Positions 35,427 to 44,003 of a DNA stretch of 58,135 nt are shown here, in pieces; position 1 is the stretch's first letter, and each line of letters begins with the position of its first letter. This stretch comes from Planctomycetaceae bacterium. GTDB lineage: Bacteria > Planctomycetota > Planctomycetia > Pirellulales > Pirellulaceae. The notes under the pieces are model-generated. The model saw nothing but the letters and a program-made list of their open reading frames with translations, made no database searches and was not told the DNA's origin. A program made the position numbers and the translations under genes. The stretch spans positions 39,051 through 97,185 of the forward strand of contig JAHEBQ010000020.1 in assembly GCA_024642205.1 (NCBI GenBank), given 5' to 3'.

Positions 35427-35993
35427 ATGAACGACGTCACTCGAATTCTGGAAGCCATCCAACAGGGGGATCAAGCTGCATCAGATCAGCTTCTGCCGCT
35501 TGTTTACAACGAACTCCGCCGGCTGGCCCGGGCACGAATGGCCGATGAAGCGTCAGCGCACACATTGCAACCGACGGCTTTGGTGCATGAAGCTTATGTC
35601 AGGCTGGTTGACAATAAAAACCCGCAGGTCTGGAACAGTAAAGGTCACTTTTTTGCGGCTGCGGCCAATGCCATGCGCAGGATCCTGGTGGAGAATGCCC
35701 GTCGCAGGAACAGCCTGCGACGCGGCGGGGGCCGGCGACGAATCGATGCGGAAAAAATTGATTTTTCCGATCCGAATAACTCGGAGTTTCTGACTGACCT
35801 CGATTCGGCGTTGGAACAGCTTGCCGAGGAAAATCCAATCGTATCACAAGTTGTCAGTCTCCGATTTTTTGCCGGACTTTCGATCGAGCAAACATCCGAC
35901 GCCTTGGACGTTTCGGTGCGAACCGTCAATCGACATTGGTCGTTCGCCAAGGCCTGGTTGTATTCACAGATGTCCGATAATAGTGATGCCTAG
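35427..35993 (+). CDS. ECF-type RNA polymerase sigma factor (TIGR02999-like)
   Basis: A 188-residue sigma factor with no anti-sigma gene next to it. Region 2 is residues about 8-90 (LLPLVYNELRRLARARM, TLQPTALVHEAYVRLVD, WNSKGHFFAAAANAMRRILVENARRR). A GGGRRR linker follows, then region 4 (about 128-180, VVSLRFFAGLSIEQTSDALDVSVRTVNRHWSFAKAWL) with the helix-turn-helix. This set of motifs is typical of the TIGR02999 group, common in planctomycetes and usually paired with Ser/Thr kinases. A kinase gene follows 83 bp downstream on the same strand, which fits a phosphorylation-controlled sigma. A REP copy lies just upstream. Confidence 0.93.
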   Translation: MNDVTRILEAIQQGDQAASDQLLPLVYNELRRLARARMADEASAHTLQPTALVHEAYVRLVDNKNPQVWNSKGHFFAAAANAMRRILVENARRRNSLRRGGGRRRIDAEKIDFSDPNNSEFLTDLDSALEQLAEENPIVSQVVSLRFFAGLSIEQTSDALDVSVRTVNRHWSFAKAWLYSQMSDNSDA

Positions 35994-36076
35994 CCAATCC
36001 CAGAGACACTTGCGGCAGGCTGAACAACACTCGCTTTCATCGTTTTCCGGTCCATTACTTCTGGATAAAATCAATA

Positions 36077-37777
36077 ATGCGGAAAGGAATCGAGAATGTT
36101 GAAGAGATTTTTCTCACGGCTCTGGAATTCAGGTCCGGGGATGAACGAGACGATTTTCTCGATCAGGCTTGCATTCAAACCCCTGAATTGCGCGTTAAAA
36201 TCGACCGACTGTTGATCGCTCACGAAAAAGCCTCGCAATTCATGGAACAATTTCCAACGTTGGCCGTTGAGAAACCTGGCAGGACCACGGATACGGAACA
36301 GACCCGGGCTCCCACACAATCTACCCTTTCCAATTTCAGGATCGATGAACAACTACCTCGCTATTTTGGCGACTATGAGTTGCTGGAAAAAATTGCACAT
36401 GGCGGGATGGGAATCGTTTTCAAAGCACGACAGGTAAGCCTGAACCGTCTCGTAGCGATCAAGATGATCTTGTCAGGACAGCTGGCCGGGCAAGATGAAA
36501 TTCAGAGATTCTACATCGAAGCCGAGGCGGCCGGAAAACTCGATCACGCTGGAATCGTTCCGGTTTTTGATGTTGGAAATGACCAGGGTCAACATTTTTT
36601 TTCGATGGCATTTGTCGAAGGACAAAGCCTATCGGCAAGAATCAAGGAAGGTCCCTTGCCACCTCGCGAAGCAGCGACATTGATAAAAAAAATCGCAGTC
36701 GCCATCCAGTTTGCCCACGATCATGGCATCGTTCATCGCGATTTGAAACCCGGCAATGTGCTTCTGGATAAGCGGGACGAGCCAAGAATTACTGACTTTG
36801 GTCTTGCAAAACGTGTCGAAGGAGACAGCAATCTAACGACAACTGGCATGATACTGGGAACGCCGAGTTACATGCCACCCGAACAGGCCGCTGGTAAAAA
36901 GATCGAAGCCTCCGCGGACATCTATTCCCTGGGCGCGATTTTGTACGCCATGTTGACCGGACACCCACCCTTTGAAGCAAGCTCGCAACTTGAAACGATC
37001 TTCCAGGTCCTCCAGGACGAGCCCGTTGCGCCTCGCAAAATCGACAATTCGATACCCAGAGACCTGGAGGCCATTTGCCTGAAATGCCTCGAAAAAAATG
37101 CAAATGCCCGGTACACAACTGCAGCCGAACTGTCCGCCGACGTCCAGAGATTTCTTGCCGGCGAGCCGATTCAAGCCAAGAACGACATTCGCCGCCGCCT
37201 CCGGAAATGGGCGACGCGCGAACCTGTACTAGTGGCCCATTTGGCGGCAACCCTGGTATTACTGGCGATTCTCTGGGTTACCTATTGGGTCTGGGGCGAA
37301 AACCCACCTGGTCGCGAACACAATCTTCACCAACTGAAGGGTAACATCGGACTCCTTACCGGGCTGGCCTTGATTGTCCTGTTGTTGCAAAAAACCCAGA
37401 ACACGTTTCAAACCAGGTCATTGATACCCTTCGCATGGGCTGCGATCAATCCGATTTTCTTGACGATCGCGCTTTACTGGAATGGGTACCCCCGTAATGG
37501 CGAGCCGCTCGATGGCGAGCCATTGGCATGGTTGCTCTCGCTCTATTTTCTTCTAATCGTGACCAGTTGTTTTTTTCGGCGCGCGGAACTCGTCGCGATT
37601 ACAACGATCGTCTCATTGGTTGGCTTTGCCATCTTAGCCGTACATTTCTTTGAAAACTCAGTGGCCCACAGCCCAAGCTACATGGTGTTATTCGGCGCGA
37701 ATCTAGTCGGGACCGGTGTTTTGCTGGGCCTTCTGACGCTGCGGTTGAAGCGACTCGGCGAACAGGACACATCGTAG
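36077..37777 (+). CDS. Ser/Thr protein kinase with multi-helix membrane tail
   Basis: A 566-residue kinase directly downstream of the ECF sigma gene. Residues 1-80 are helical (IENVEEIFLTALEFRSGDERDDF), a common N-terminal domain of planctomycete kinases. The kinase domain spans about 95-365: LLEKIAHGGMGIVFKARQ (first Gly of the loop replaced by Ala, common here), VAIKMILSGQ with the Lys, HRDLKPGNVLLD, DFGLAKR and MPPEQAAGK. After RRRLRKWATREPVL come about six hydrophobic helices instead of a sensor domain. A small internal repeat (NGEPLDGEPL) lies in one loop. It probably phosphorylates and controls the neighbouring sigma factor; this is inferred from pairing only. Confidence 0.93.
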   Translation: MRKGIENVEEIFLTALEFRSGDERDDFLDQACIQTPELRVKIDRLLIAHEKASQFMEQFPTLAVEKPGRTTDTEQTRAPTQSTLSNFRIDEQLPRYFGDYELLEKIAHGGMGIVFKARQVSLNRLVAIKMILSGQLAGQDEIQRFYIEAEAAGKLDHAGIVPVFDVGNDQGQHFFSMAFVEGQSLSARIKEGPLPPREAATLIKKIAVAIQFAHDHGIVHRDLKPGNVLLDKRDEPRITDFGLAKRVEGDSNLTTTGMILGTPSYMPPEQAAGKKIEASADIYSLGAILYAMLTGHPPFEASSQLETIFQVLQDEPVAPRKIDNSIPRDLEAICLKCLEKNANARYTTAAELSADVQRFLAGEPIQAKNDIRRRLRKWATREPVLVAHLAATLVLLAILWVTYWVWGENPPGREHNLHQLKGNIGLLTGLALIVLLLQKTQNTFQTRSLIPFAWAAINPIFLTIALYWNGYPRNGEPLDGEPLAWLLSLYFLLIVTSCFFRRAELVAITTIVSLVGFAILAVHFFENSVAHSPSYMVLFGANLVGTGVLLGLLTLRLKRLGEQDTS

Positions 37778-37911
37778 CAACCGGTTTGAGTCATCACCAA
37801 CCGTACGACTCGAAAAAATCAGTTTTACCTGGCACTTATTCCACGATTTTATCGCACTCCAAGCATGACCCTGTTGCGCAGAATCCCAGCCCGCAAGGCT
37901 AACTGACGAAT

Positions 37912-39339
37912 TTGAGTCCTACGATAAAATCCAAGCCGGAAATTGCAATCCTGCCAACCAGAAAAGACGGCCGTCTGTTGACCAGGGGGTTCATTTCGTT
38001 ACTGGGGGTCTCCTTTTTTGGCGCAGCCAACGACAACATCCTGAAGCAGCTGTTGATCCTGATGGTCGCGGCGGGTGGCCTCTGGGAGAACCGCATGGGG
38101 GCCGGATCGATCGGATTTGTGTCACTTGTCCTGGCGCTTCCGTTTATTTTCCTTTCCGGGTATGCCGGCCAGGTCGCCGACAAGTTCAGCAAGCGGGATG
38201 TCATCCTGTGGGTGAAGATTGCCGAGGTTCCGATCGCAATTTTTGCACTTTGCGGTCTGTTTTTCGGAAGTTTCTGGCTGTCGCTGTTTGCCCTCTTCCT
38301 GTTAGCCGTTCAAAGCTCTTTTTATGGTCCGGCAAAATTCGGGATCATTCCGGACGTCGTCCAAAGTGATCAGCTCAGTCATGCCAACGGGCTGATCAAC
38401 GCGATCAGCAATGTCGCAATTATCCTTGGATCACTTGTCGCTGGTCCGCTGGCCGATCTTTATTATCCGACGATTCAGGCCCCCTCGGAAATGCAAGTCA
38501 CCGCGTTTCCCGATTCAACGTTGGAAATCGCCGAATACGCACCGGGCGAAACAGCAGACGACAAATCCAGTGGCGCTACCTTGATACCAGACCCCTCTCA
38601 CCCGCCTCGGCGATTGCCGATCGGATTGGCTTTGCTGGGCGTAAGCATGGTGGGTTTGATCGCGGCCTACCGGATGCCGAAACTTACGGCTGTCGATCCG
38701 GAACTGAAATTTTCCGGGGATTTTCTTGGCCCTCACCTTCAGACATTCAAGGACTCCAACCGACCGTTATTGGTGGTCATGTTTTGCTGGTCCGGGTTTT
38801 ACCTGATAGGTCAGTTGGCTCTTTTGTTATTGGCCGATTTAAAGGAACCGCTGGGGGTTAACAACACGGCCATCACGAACCTGATCGGTCTGCTCGCCAT
38901 TTCGATCGTCGTCGGCAGTTGCACGGTCGCGTATATGTCGGGCAAGACCATTCGACCTTATTTTTCATTGGCGGGTGCCATCGGGATGACGATCTGCTTT
39001 GCCACGATGGGACTGGCGCCGTTGAACTATACGTTGCTCGCAGTGCTGGTATTCCTGGTGGGTATTTTTGCGGGATTTTACATTGTTCCTTTGCAGGCGC
39101 TCCTTCAATTCCTATCTCCCTCGGATGAACGGGGTAGATTTTTCGGGACAGCCAACGCGTTGTCGTTCGTGTTTATCTCGGCGGCCGGACTGATTTATAT
39201 CGCACTTTCCAGATTGGGTTTGCCCCCGGAGAAAATCCCGCTTGTCTGTGCTGCCCTGGCAGCAGCCGGTTCATTTGTCGGCATGGTCGAACTGAATCGG
39301 ATCACGGCCGCACAAAAAGATACGATCGAATCCACTTGA
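37912..39339 (+). CDS. MFS transporter, LplT-like (lysophospholipid transporter family)
   Basis: A 475-residue major-facilitator protein with 12 predicted helices. Signatures: GVSFFGAANDNILKQLLILM at helix 1, GYAGQVADKFSKRDVI between helices 2 and 3, and FYGPAKFGIIPDVVQ in helix 5, as in the LplT/Aas group that moves lysophospholipids across the inner membrane. A soluble loop (about 185-225) splits the halves. The start is a TTG at 37912 without a strong ribosome site, so a few codons are uncertain. A PlsC-type acyltransferase, the kind of enzyme LplT works with, is encoded 1.7 kb downstream on the other strand. The M28-fold gene follows 65 bp later, probably in the same operon. Confidence 0.85.
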   Translation: MSPTIKSKPEIAILPTRKDGRLLTRGFISLLGVSFFGAANDNILKQLLILMVAAGGLWENRMGAGSIGFVSLVLALPFIFLSGYAGQVADKFSKRDVILWVKIAEVPIAIFALCGLFFGSFWLSLFALFLLAVQSSFYGPAKFGIIPDVVQSDQLSHANGLINAISNVAIILGSLVAGPLADLYYPTIQAPSEMQVTAFPDSTLEIAEYAPGETADDKSSGATLIPDPSHPPRRLPIGLALLGVSMVGLIAAYRMPKLTAVDPELKFSGDFLGPHLQTFKDSNRPLLVVMFCWSGFYLIGQLALLLLADLKEPLGVNNTAITNLIGLLAISIVVGSCTVAYMSGKTIRPYFSLAGAIGMTICFATMGLAPLNYTLLAVLVFLVGIFAGFYIVPLQALLQFLSPSDERGRFFGTANALSFVFISAAGLIYIALSRLGLPPEKIPLVCAALAAAGSFVGMVELNRITAAQKDTIEST

Positions 39340-39404
39340 CCGTCCGCGAGGACTGGAAGATTTCGTAGGCAATTTAATTAACAACGCCCCGGAGAATTAT
39401 CCCG

Positions 39405-40853
39405 ATGAATAGACTAAGTGACGTTCCGATGTTTGATGCCCAGGAAATGCTTCGATACATCGAGGATATCGTCAGCAAGGGGATTCGCCGACCAGGTTCC
39501 CCAGGAGGCAAAGCAACCGAAGACCATCTTCTGCGGTTTTTTGATCAGCACCTTGAGACTGTCAGCAAACAGGCGATTCCGATCTGTTATTGGAATGCTA
39601 CGCATCATTCGATCCAGTGCGATCAGGGAACGCGGGAAATACCCTGCTTTTATATGCCTTACACCCAATTCACACCGGATGAGGGCGTGGAAGCCGAACT
39701 TGTCTATGTCGCAGAAAAGCGATTGAGTGAAATCAAAGAAATGCAACTGAGAAACAAAATAGTTGTCTTTGACCTCAACTTCCCCATGCTTAAATTCCCG
39801 CAATTGAAACGCCTGTCGCTCGCCGTCCATGACCCCGATCAGTCATTGCCCACGGGTGATATCCATGAAGCAACCTGGATTCGCCCCAGTTGGTACATCT
39901 ACCTTGAGGCAGCACGGCAGGGTGCGGCGGGCGCTATTGGAATTCTACGCAATCAGCCAGGAGGCTTGAACAGCTACTACGCTCCATATGGCTTCCGTGA
40001 AAAAGACATTCTTGACAAACCGATCCCGGGGTTCTGGGTAGGAAAAAATGATGCAGAAGAATTGGTCCAGAAGGCCAAAGTTGGCGAACGGGCGCGTCTC
40101 AGGCTCACTGGAATCAAGGAATCGGCGATCACCCACAATATTATCGGCAAAATTCAGGGCCAATCCGATGAGACAATCATCATCGGGACGCATCACGATG
40201 CCCCTTTTGACAATGCGGTTGAAGATGGTTCGGGGCTTGCCGTGTTGCAGGCGCTGATAAAACAACTTGCCCAGGAAAAATCCAGCCTGAAACGATCCAT
40301 CGTTTTCTTGGCGACTGCCGGGCACTTTTATGGGTCCATCGGGACAAGACAATACATCGAACACCATCGAGATTTTCTGAACCGAAATGCGATCGCCGAA
40401 ATTCACATTGAACATATCGCCAAAGAAGTGATCGAAAGGGATGGCAAGCTTGTCCCATCTGGAAAAACGGAACCGGCAGCGATCTTTACGAATTTCAACA
40501 GGAAGTCAGTTGAGTTGATGACCGGGATTATGGCCGAAGAAAACCTGGTTCGAACAATGATCCTTCCGGCTCACGGTCCACTCGGCAACTACCCTCCGAC
40601 CGACGGTGGCGATTTCTATGAAGCAGGCGTGCCCATTTTCAACTACATCTGTAACCCAACGTTTCTGCTTTGTGACGCCGACACGTTGGAAATGGTTGAT
40701 GCGGACCGGTTGGTCCCGGTTGCCAATACTTTCTACAAACTCGCGCACAAGTTACAGGATGTTCCCCGAAACGAACTCAGAACAAGCGACTTTCCGGCAA
40801 AACGGTTTATTGCCTGGTTGGCGACGACATTGCTCAAGACCGGTGCGCATTGA
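39405..40853 (+). CDS. M28-fold metallopeptidase-like protein with PA-like domain, altered metal site
   Basis: A 482-residue protein, no signal peptide, start ATG 39405 behind GGAGAA. Residues about 80-230 resemble a PA-type insert (RQGAAGAIGILRNQPGG). Residues about 235-480 resemble the M28 peptidase fold: TIIIGTHHDAPFDN and VEDGSGLAVLQALI carry the usual His/Asp metal ligands. The next motif, normally with a Glu-Glu pair, is here VFLATAGHFYGSIGT, so the acidic pair is replaced by Gly-His. The later His ligand region reads NPTFLLCDADTLEMVD without the His. Activity is therefore doubtful: it could be a non-catalytic or unusual-metal variant. It is cytoplasmic and probably co-transcribed with the MFS gene. 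Confidence 0.75.
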   Translation: MNRLSDVPMFDAQEMLRYIEDIVSKGIRRPGSPGGKATEDHLLRFFDQHLETVSKQAIPICYWNATHHSIQCDQGTREIPCFYMPYTQFTPDEGVEAELVYVAEKRLSEIKEMQLRNKIVVFDLNFPMLKFPQLKRLSLAVHDPDQSLPTGDIHEATWIRPSWYIYLEAARQGAAGAIGILRNQPGGLNSYYAPYGFREKDILDKPIPGFWVGKNDAEELVQKAKVGERARLRLTGIKESAITHNIIGKIQGQSDETIIIGTHHDAPFDNAVEDGSGLAVLQALIKQLAQEKSSLKRSIVFLATAGHFYGSIGTRQYIEHHRDFLNRNAIAEIHIEHIAKEVIERDGKLVPSGKTEPAAIFTNFNRKSVELMTGIMAEENLVRTMILPAHGPLGNYPPTDGGDFYEAGVPIFNYICNPTFLLCDADTLEMVDADRLVPVANTFYKLAHKLQDVPRNELRTSDFPAKRFIAWLATTLLKTGAH

Positions 40854-41079
40854 GTCTATCGATGCGGCATGGTTTGACCCGTAAAAACGCTGGTCTGGCT
40901 GTTTTCCGCGACCTTGAATCAGACACATGGCTGGCATTCCAAGTGGGCAATTTACTCTTGCTCAGTGCCAATGACGATTGGCTGAATTCGAATATTTCCG
41001 CTTCTGTTTTTCAACCCGCACGGTCGTCTTACCGATGATCAATCATCGATGCGATCCCCACCCAACGCGTCTCGAAACT

Positions 41080-42462
41080 TCAGTCGCGGTCTAATGCCAG
41101 TCGGGCCAGGGTGTCCGGTTCTCGATCAACGTGCTGAGCGTACTCTTCGGCCATCGCGGTTAGTTTCGCGCGCAGATCGTTCTGGTCCTTCCGAAGCTTT
41201 CGACATTCGTCTCGCCGTAAAAGAAGCATAAACTGTCGCCAGAATTGGATTACGGATCGCCATGCGAACGGCCAATAGCTCAACGCGAACACTCCTGTCG
41301 CCAAAGCAACGACCAGCAGCAACGGTAATACCCAGAATGCTGCCTTCATCCACACCGCCAACAGCCCGGCACCGGCATACCAGCTGGCGTAGATGGGAAG
41401 ACCAGCCAATAAACGGTAGAAAGAGACCGCGGTCCGACCGGGCGGCTGCACTCGCCGCGAAATCAGCCGAGTGAGCCCAAACGGGACAAGATGGAAAACG
41501 ACCCCGATAATTGCTGGTAGCAACCCGGCCAACAAACCGATCATCCATCCAACAAATCTGGCCACCAGACGAATCCCACTCATTTGCAAGACTGACGATT
41601 TCATGGTCAGTCCGAGAATTTCAACCGCTCCGCGTTTCATTTCCATCTCCCCAGCGATGGCTTCGGCACGCGGGCGATCGACGGAAAGAAAGAAATTCAT
41701 GGCGTCTGCGATCTGCTTGCGAAGATGCACGGACGTTAATGGCGACACGCCTCGGATCATCGCCTCCAGGTCTCCGAGCAGTGGCTCCCAACCGGGTTCC
41801 TCGATATGAACGACCACCGATTTCAGCCGCCTCTCCACTTCGTTGGTCAGCGAACGAATGGCTTTACGCCCTTGTTCGCCTTTCTGCTTTAACCAGGGTT
41901 CTACTGCAATTGGGTAGCCAACCTGAACCCATACGGAGCTCCCAAACTGTTCCTTGCGATCGTAATTCAACCCCATCGGAATGACCACTAGTCCGCTAGC
42001 CCCCTGCTCGATGGACTGAACAGCAATCCGCGCCACCCCGGACCGCACCATCTCAACTCGCAGTGCATCATGAGACTTGCCTTCAGGAAAGATCCCGACC
42101 GCATGGCCTTTAACGAGGACCTGCACACTACGATCCAGACTCTCAAGATTGCGCCGTACCTGTTTGGAATCGTCGCTCCCACGATAAGCCGGTATCATTC
42201 CGAGGCTATACATCATCGACCCCAGAATGGGGATCTCGAACAAGGGCGCCTTGGCCATGAACCGAACCGGACGACCACATGCGATACCGATCACAATGGG
42301 ATCGATTAACGAGTTCGGGTGGTTTCCGCAAAGGATTACGGGGCCCGTTTCAGGAATCCGATCCGCCCCGGTAACTTCAATGCGAGGATAGTAGATTCTG
42401 ACCAATCGGCGGGCGATGCCCCTGGATAGCCTACCGAGTAACCATGCGACAGACTTGTTCAT
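41080..42462 (-). CDS. Glycerolipid acyltransferase (PlsC/LPLAT superfamily)
   Basis: Membrane acyltransferase for glycerol-3-phosphate or lysophosphatidate, 460 residues, ATG at 42462. The N-terminal 260 residues are the catalytic domain: VILCGNHPNSLIDPIVI (block I), MYSLGMIPAYRGSDD (block II), GIFPEGKSH (block III) and LVVIPMGLNY (block IV). Block I is spaced His-X5-Asp instead of the common His-X4-Asp, as I recall for Gat/Gpt2-type fungal enzymes. The rest holds three to four hydrophobic helices (VGWMIGLLAGLLPAIIGVVFHLV) and a charged C-terminal tail. It is longer than bacterial PlsC (about 250). The LplT-like MFS gene nearby fits a lysophospholipid recycling pair. Confidence 0.88.
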   Translation of the reverse strand: MNKSVAWLLGRLSRGIARRLVRIYYPRIEVTGADRIPETGPVILCGNHPNSLIDPIVIGIACGRPVRFMAKAPLFEIPILGSMMYSLGMIPAYRGSDDSKQVRRNLESLDRSVQVLVKGHAVGIFPEGKSHDALRVEMVRSGVARIAVQSIEQGASGLVVIPMGLNYDRKEQFGSSVWVQVGYPIAVEPWLKQKGEQGRKAIRSLTNEVERRLKSVVVHIEEPGWEPLLGDLEAMIRGVSPLTSVHLRKQIADAMNFFLSVDRPRAEAIAGEMEMKRGAVEILGLTMKSSVLQMSGIRLVARFVGWMIGLLAGLLPAIIGVVFHLVPFGLTRLISRRVQPPGRTAVSFYRLLAGLPIYASWYAGAGLLAVWMKAAFWVLPLLLVVALATGVFALSYWPFAWRSVIQFWRQFMLLLRRDECRKLRKDQNDLRAKLTAMAEEYAQHVDREPDTLARLALDRD

Positions 42463-42847
42463 TTCGACGGCACGTACTTCCCAATTCTATAATCACGATT
42501 CATGTTGATGCTCTCCACGACAGGACGATCAACCACACGATCCGAGGCCAGAGTTTTTTGGTTGATTTCGCCACCCGTCTGGTTCCAGGATTCCCTGAGG
42601 AATAGTGCGAAATCCACAGAGAATTCGTGCCAAAGAAAACTCGAGAATGGTGGTATTGACTGGTGAGGAGATTGTGAAATCGCTGTGGCAAAGTGCAACC
42701 GGTTTGGATTCCAGATCCGGATGCTCTAACTGACTTCGAAGCGTTTGTCCGAAGACATCAGAAGTCTTGAGTCTTAAGAATTTCTCACGAATTCGATTTG
42801 CTGTTGTCACGGCTACTCCAAATTCGCCAAGACATGAAAATAAAGTT
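42463..42847. other. Intergenic region, 385 bp, nothing recognised
   Basis: Between two minus-strand genes. Small open frames on the minus strand have no ribosome site and no similarity I know. It probably holds the promoter of the acyltransferase gene. Confidence 0.35.
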
Positions 42848-43879
42848 TTACTGCGTGCCACGATTGCGGCTGGTGGGAGGCGCCTTTGAAGACACGACGT
42901 TCCGTCCTGAAAATCCCGGAAGATTTCGGCGAATCGACTGATGAAATTCCTCGCTCGAGCTGAGATTGGCCGAGTCGTTAATCCGACTCAGATTTTTCAA
43001 TTCATCGAAAGGCAATTGAGTATCGAGTCGACCCCGTTCGTACATGAGCCTGTCCAGCGACCCATTGAAGAACATCCTCACATCCAAATCGACCTTCTCG
43101 GTACGCTGTTTGAGAATCGAAGTCGTACAGTTGTCAGTCACTGCATTATACCATTTCGGCGAATCGAAAAGTCGATTGGTCGCATCCGTGTATTCCTGGA
43201 ACAATTGCCGAACAGCGTCCTTGTCCATTTGCAAACGATACAGGTAGCAATCCTGATTCTCGGCGAATTTCGTTCGACGCAAGATGGCATCGCGTTCATC
43301 GCTAACGACATACATCAGTTCGTATTGCCGATAAATAGCCCTCACGACATCATACGGCTGCCCCTGCCGATAACGAACCTCAACAGAAAAACACAGGTGT
43401 TGATCATGGCCAAAGTCGAAGATGACCATTGGATGACACATCCAACTGGGACCCCAAAACAGGATCAGCAGATCGGCAGCATGCAAATCCGACAACCGGT
43501 ACTGTCTTGTTTCGAATCGAAGGTCGTAATCGGTAAGCGACCGATATTGCAAGTTGCGAACATTGAAAACGGCAACCTTGTCCCCTTCGATTTCGATGCG
43601 ACAAGCCCTTGAAAAATCGGGCGCCCAATTCCGGTCATTTCTGGGTCGCTGCGCAATCCACCAAAACACGAACATCATGAAGACCGCCGTTACCAACAGA
43701 ACAGCGTAAAGTAATGGCTTCAACCACAGGAGCGACGCACCAACAAATGCGATCCAGCCTCCCACAAGACACCAGCCCCATCGAGACCGTTGGCCGACAT
43801 CATTGAACAGCGCACCACTCGTCCAGGAGGCAATTCCCAAGAGGTAAATCGAGCCAATCGTGTTTAGCAAAACGGACAT
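42848..43879 (-). CDS. DUF4105 (Lnb-type) membrane protein
   Basis: A 343-residue protein with three hydrophobic N-terminal segments (residues 1-70, including LLYAVLLVTAVFMMFVFWW) followed by a soluble DUF4105-like domain. Motifs: VAVFNVRNLQYRSLTDYDLRF, LFWGPSWMCHPMVIFDFG with a conserved His, YLYRLQMDKDAVRQLFQEY and WYNAVTDNCTTSIL, whose Cys is the likely active residue by analogy with papain-like folds. This domain is found as the N-terminal periplasmic part of Lnb proteins and in related planctomycete proteins. The substrate is unknown. The C-terminal 50 residues are polar. The start is an ATG at 43879 with GAGAGAAA upstream. It stands alone on the strand. Confidence 0.8.
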   Translation of the reverse strand: MSVLLNTIGSIYLLGIASWTSGALFNDVGQRSRWGWCLVGGWIAFVGASLLWLKPLLYAVLLVTAVFMMFVFWWIAQRPRNDRNWAPDFSRACRIEIEGDKVAVFNVRNLQYRSLTDYDLRFETRQYRLSDLHAADLLILFWGPSWMCHPMVIFDFGHDQHLCFSVEVRYRQGQPYDVVRAIYRQYELMYVVSDERDAILRRTKFAENQDCYLYRLQMDKDAVRQLFQEYTDATNRLFDSPKWYNAVTDNCTTSILKQRTEKVDLDVRMFFNGSLDRLMYERGRLDTQLPFDELKNLSRINDSANLSSSEEFHQSIRRNLPGFSGRNVVSSKAPPTSRNRGTQ

Positions 43880-44003
43880 TCATTTCTCTCGTGGTCGGGT
43901 GGAACAGCAGCGTCAAACCACTGAAAAAGTCACCTTCATCCGGCCGAATACTCAATCGTTGGCCCCGGAACAATTCTGGTAATCAGGATTTTGGCGACTG
44001 TCG

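Noticed and set aside
36395..36420. Kinase glycine loop with the first Gly replaced by Ala (AHGGMG)
   Set aside because: Considered as a sign of an inactive kinase, but this variant is common in planctomycete kinases and all other catalytic motifs are intact.
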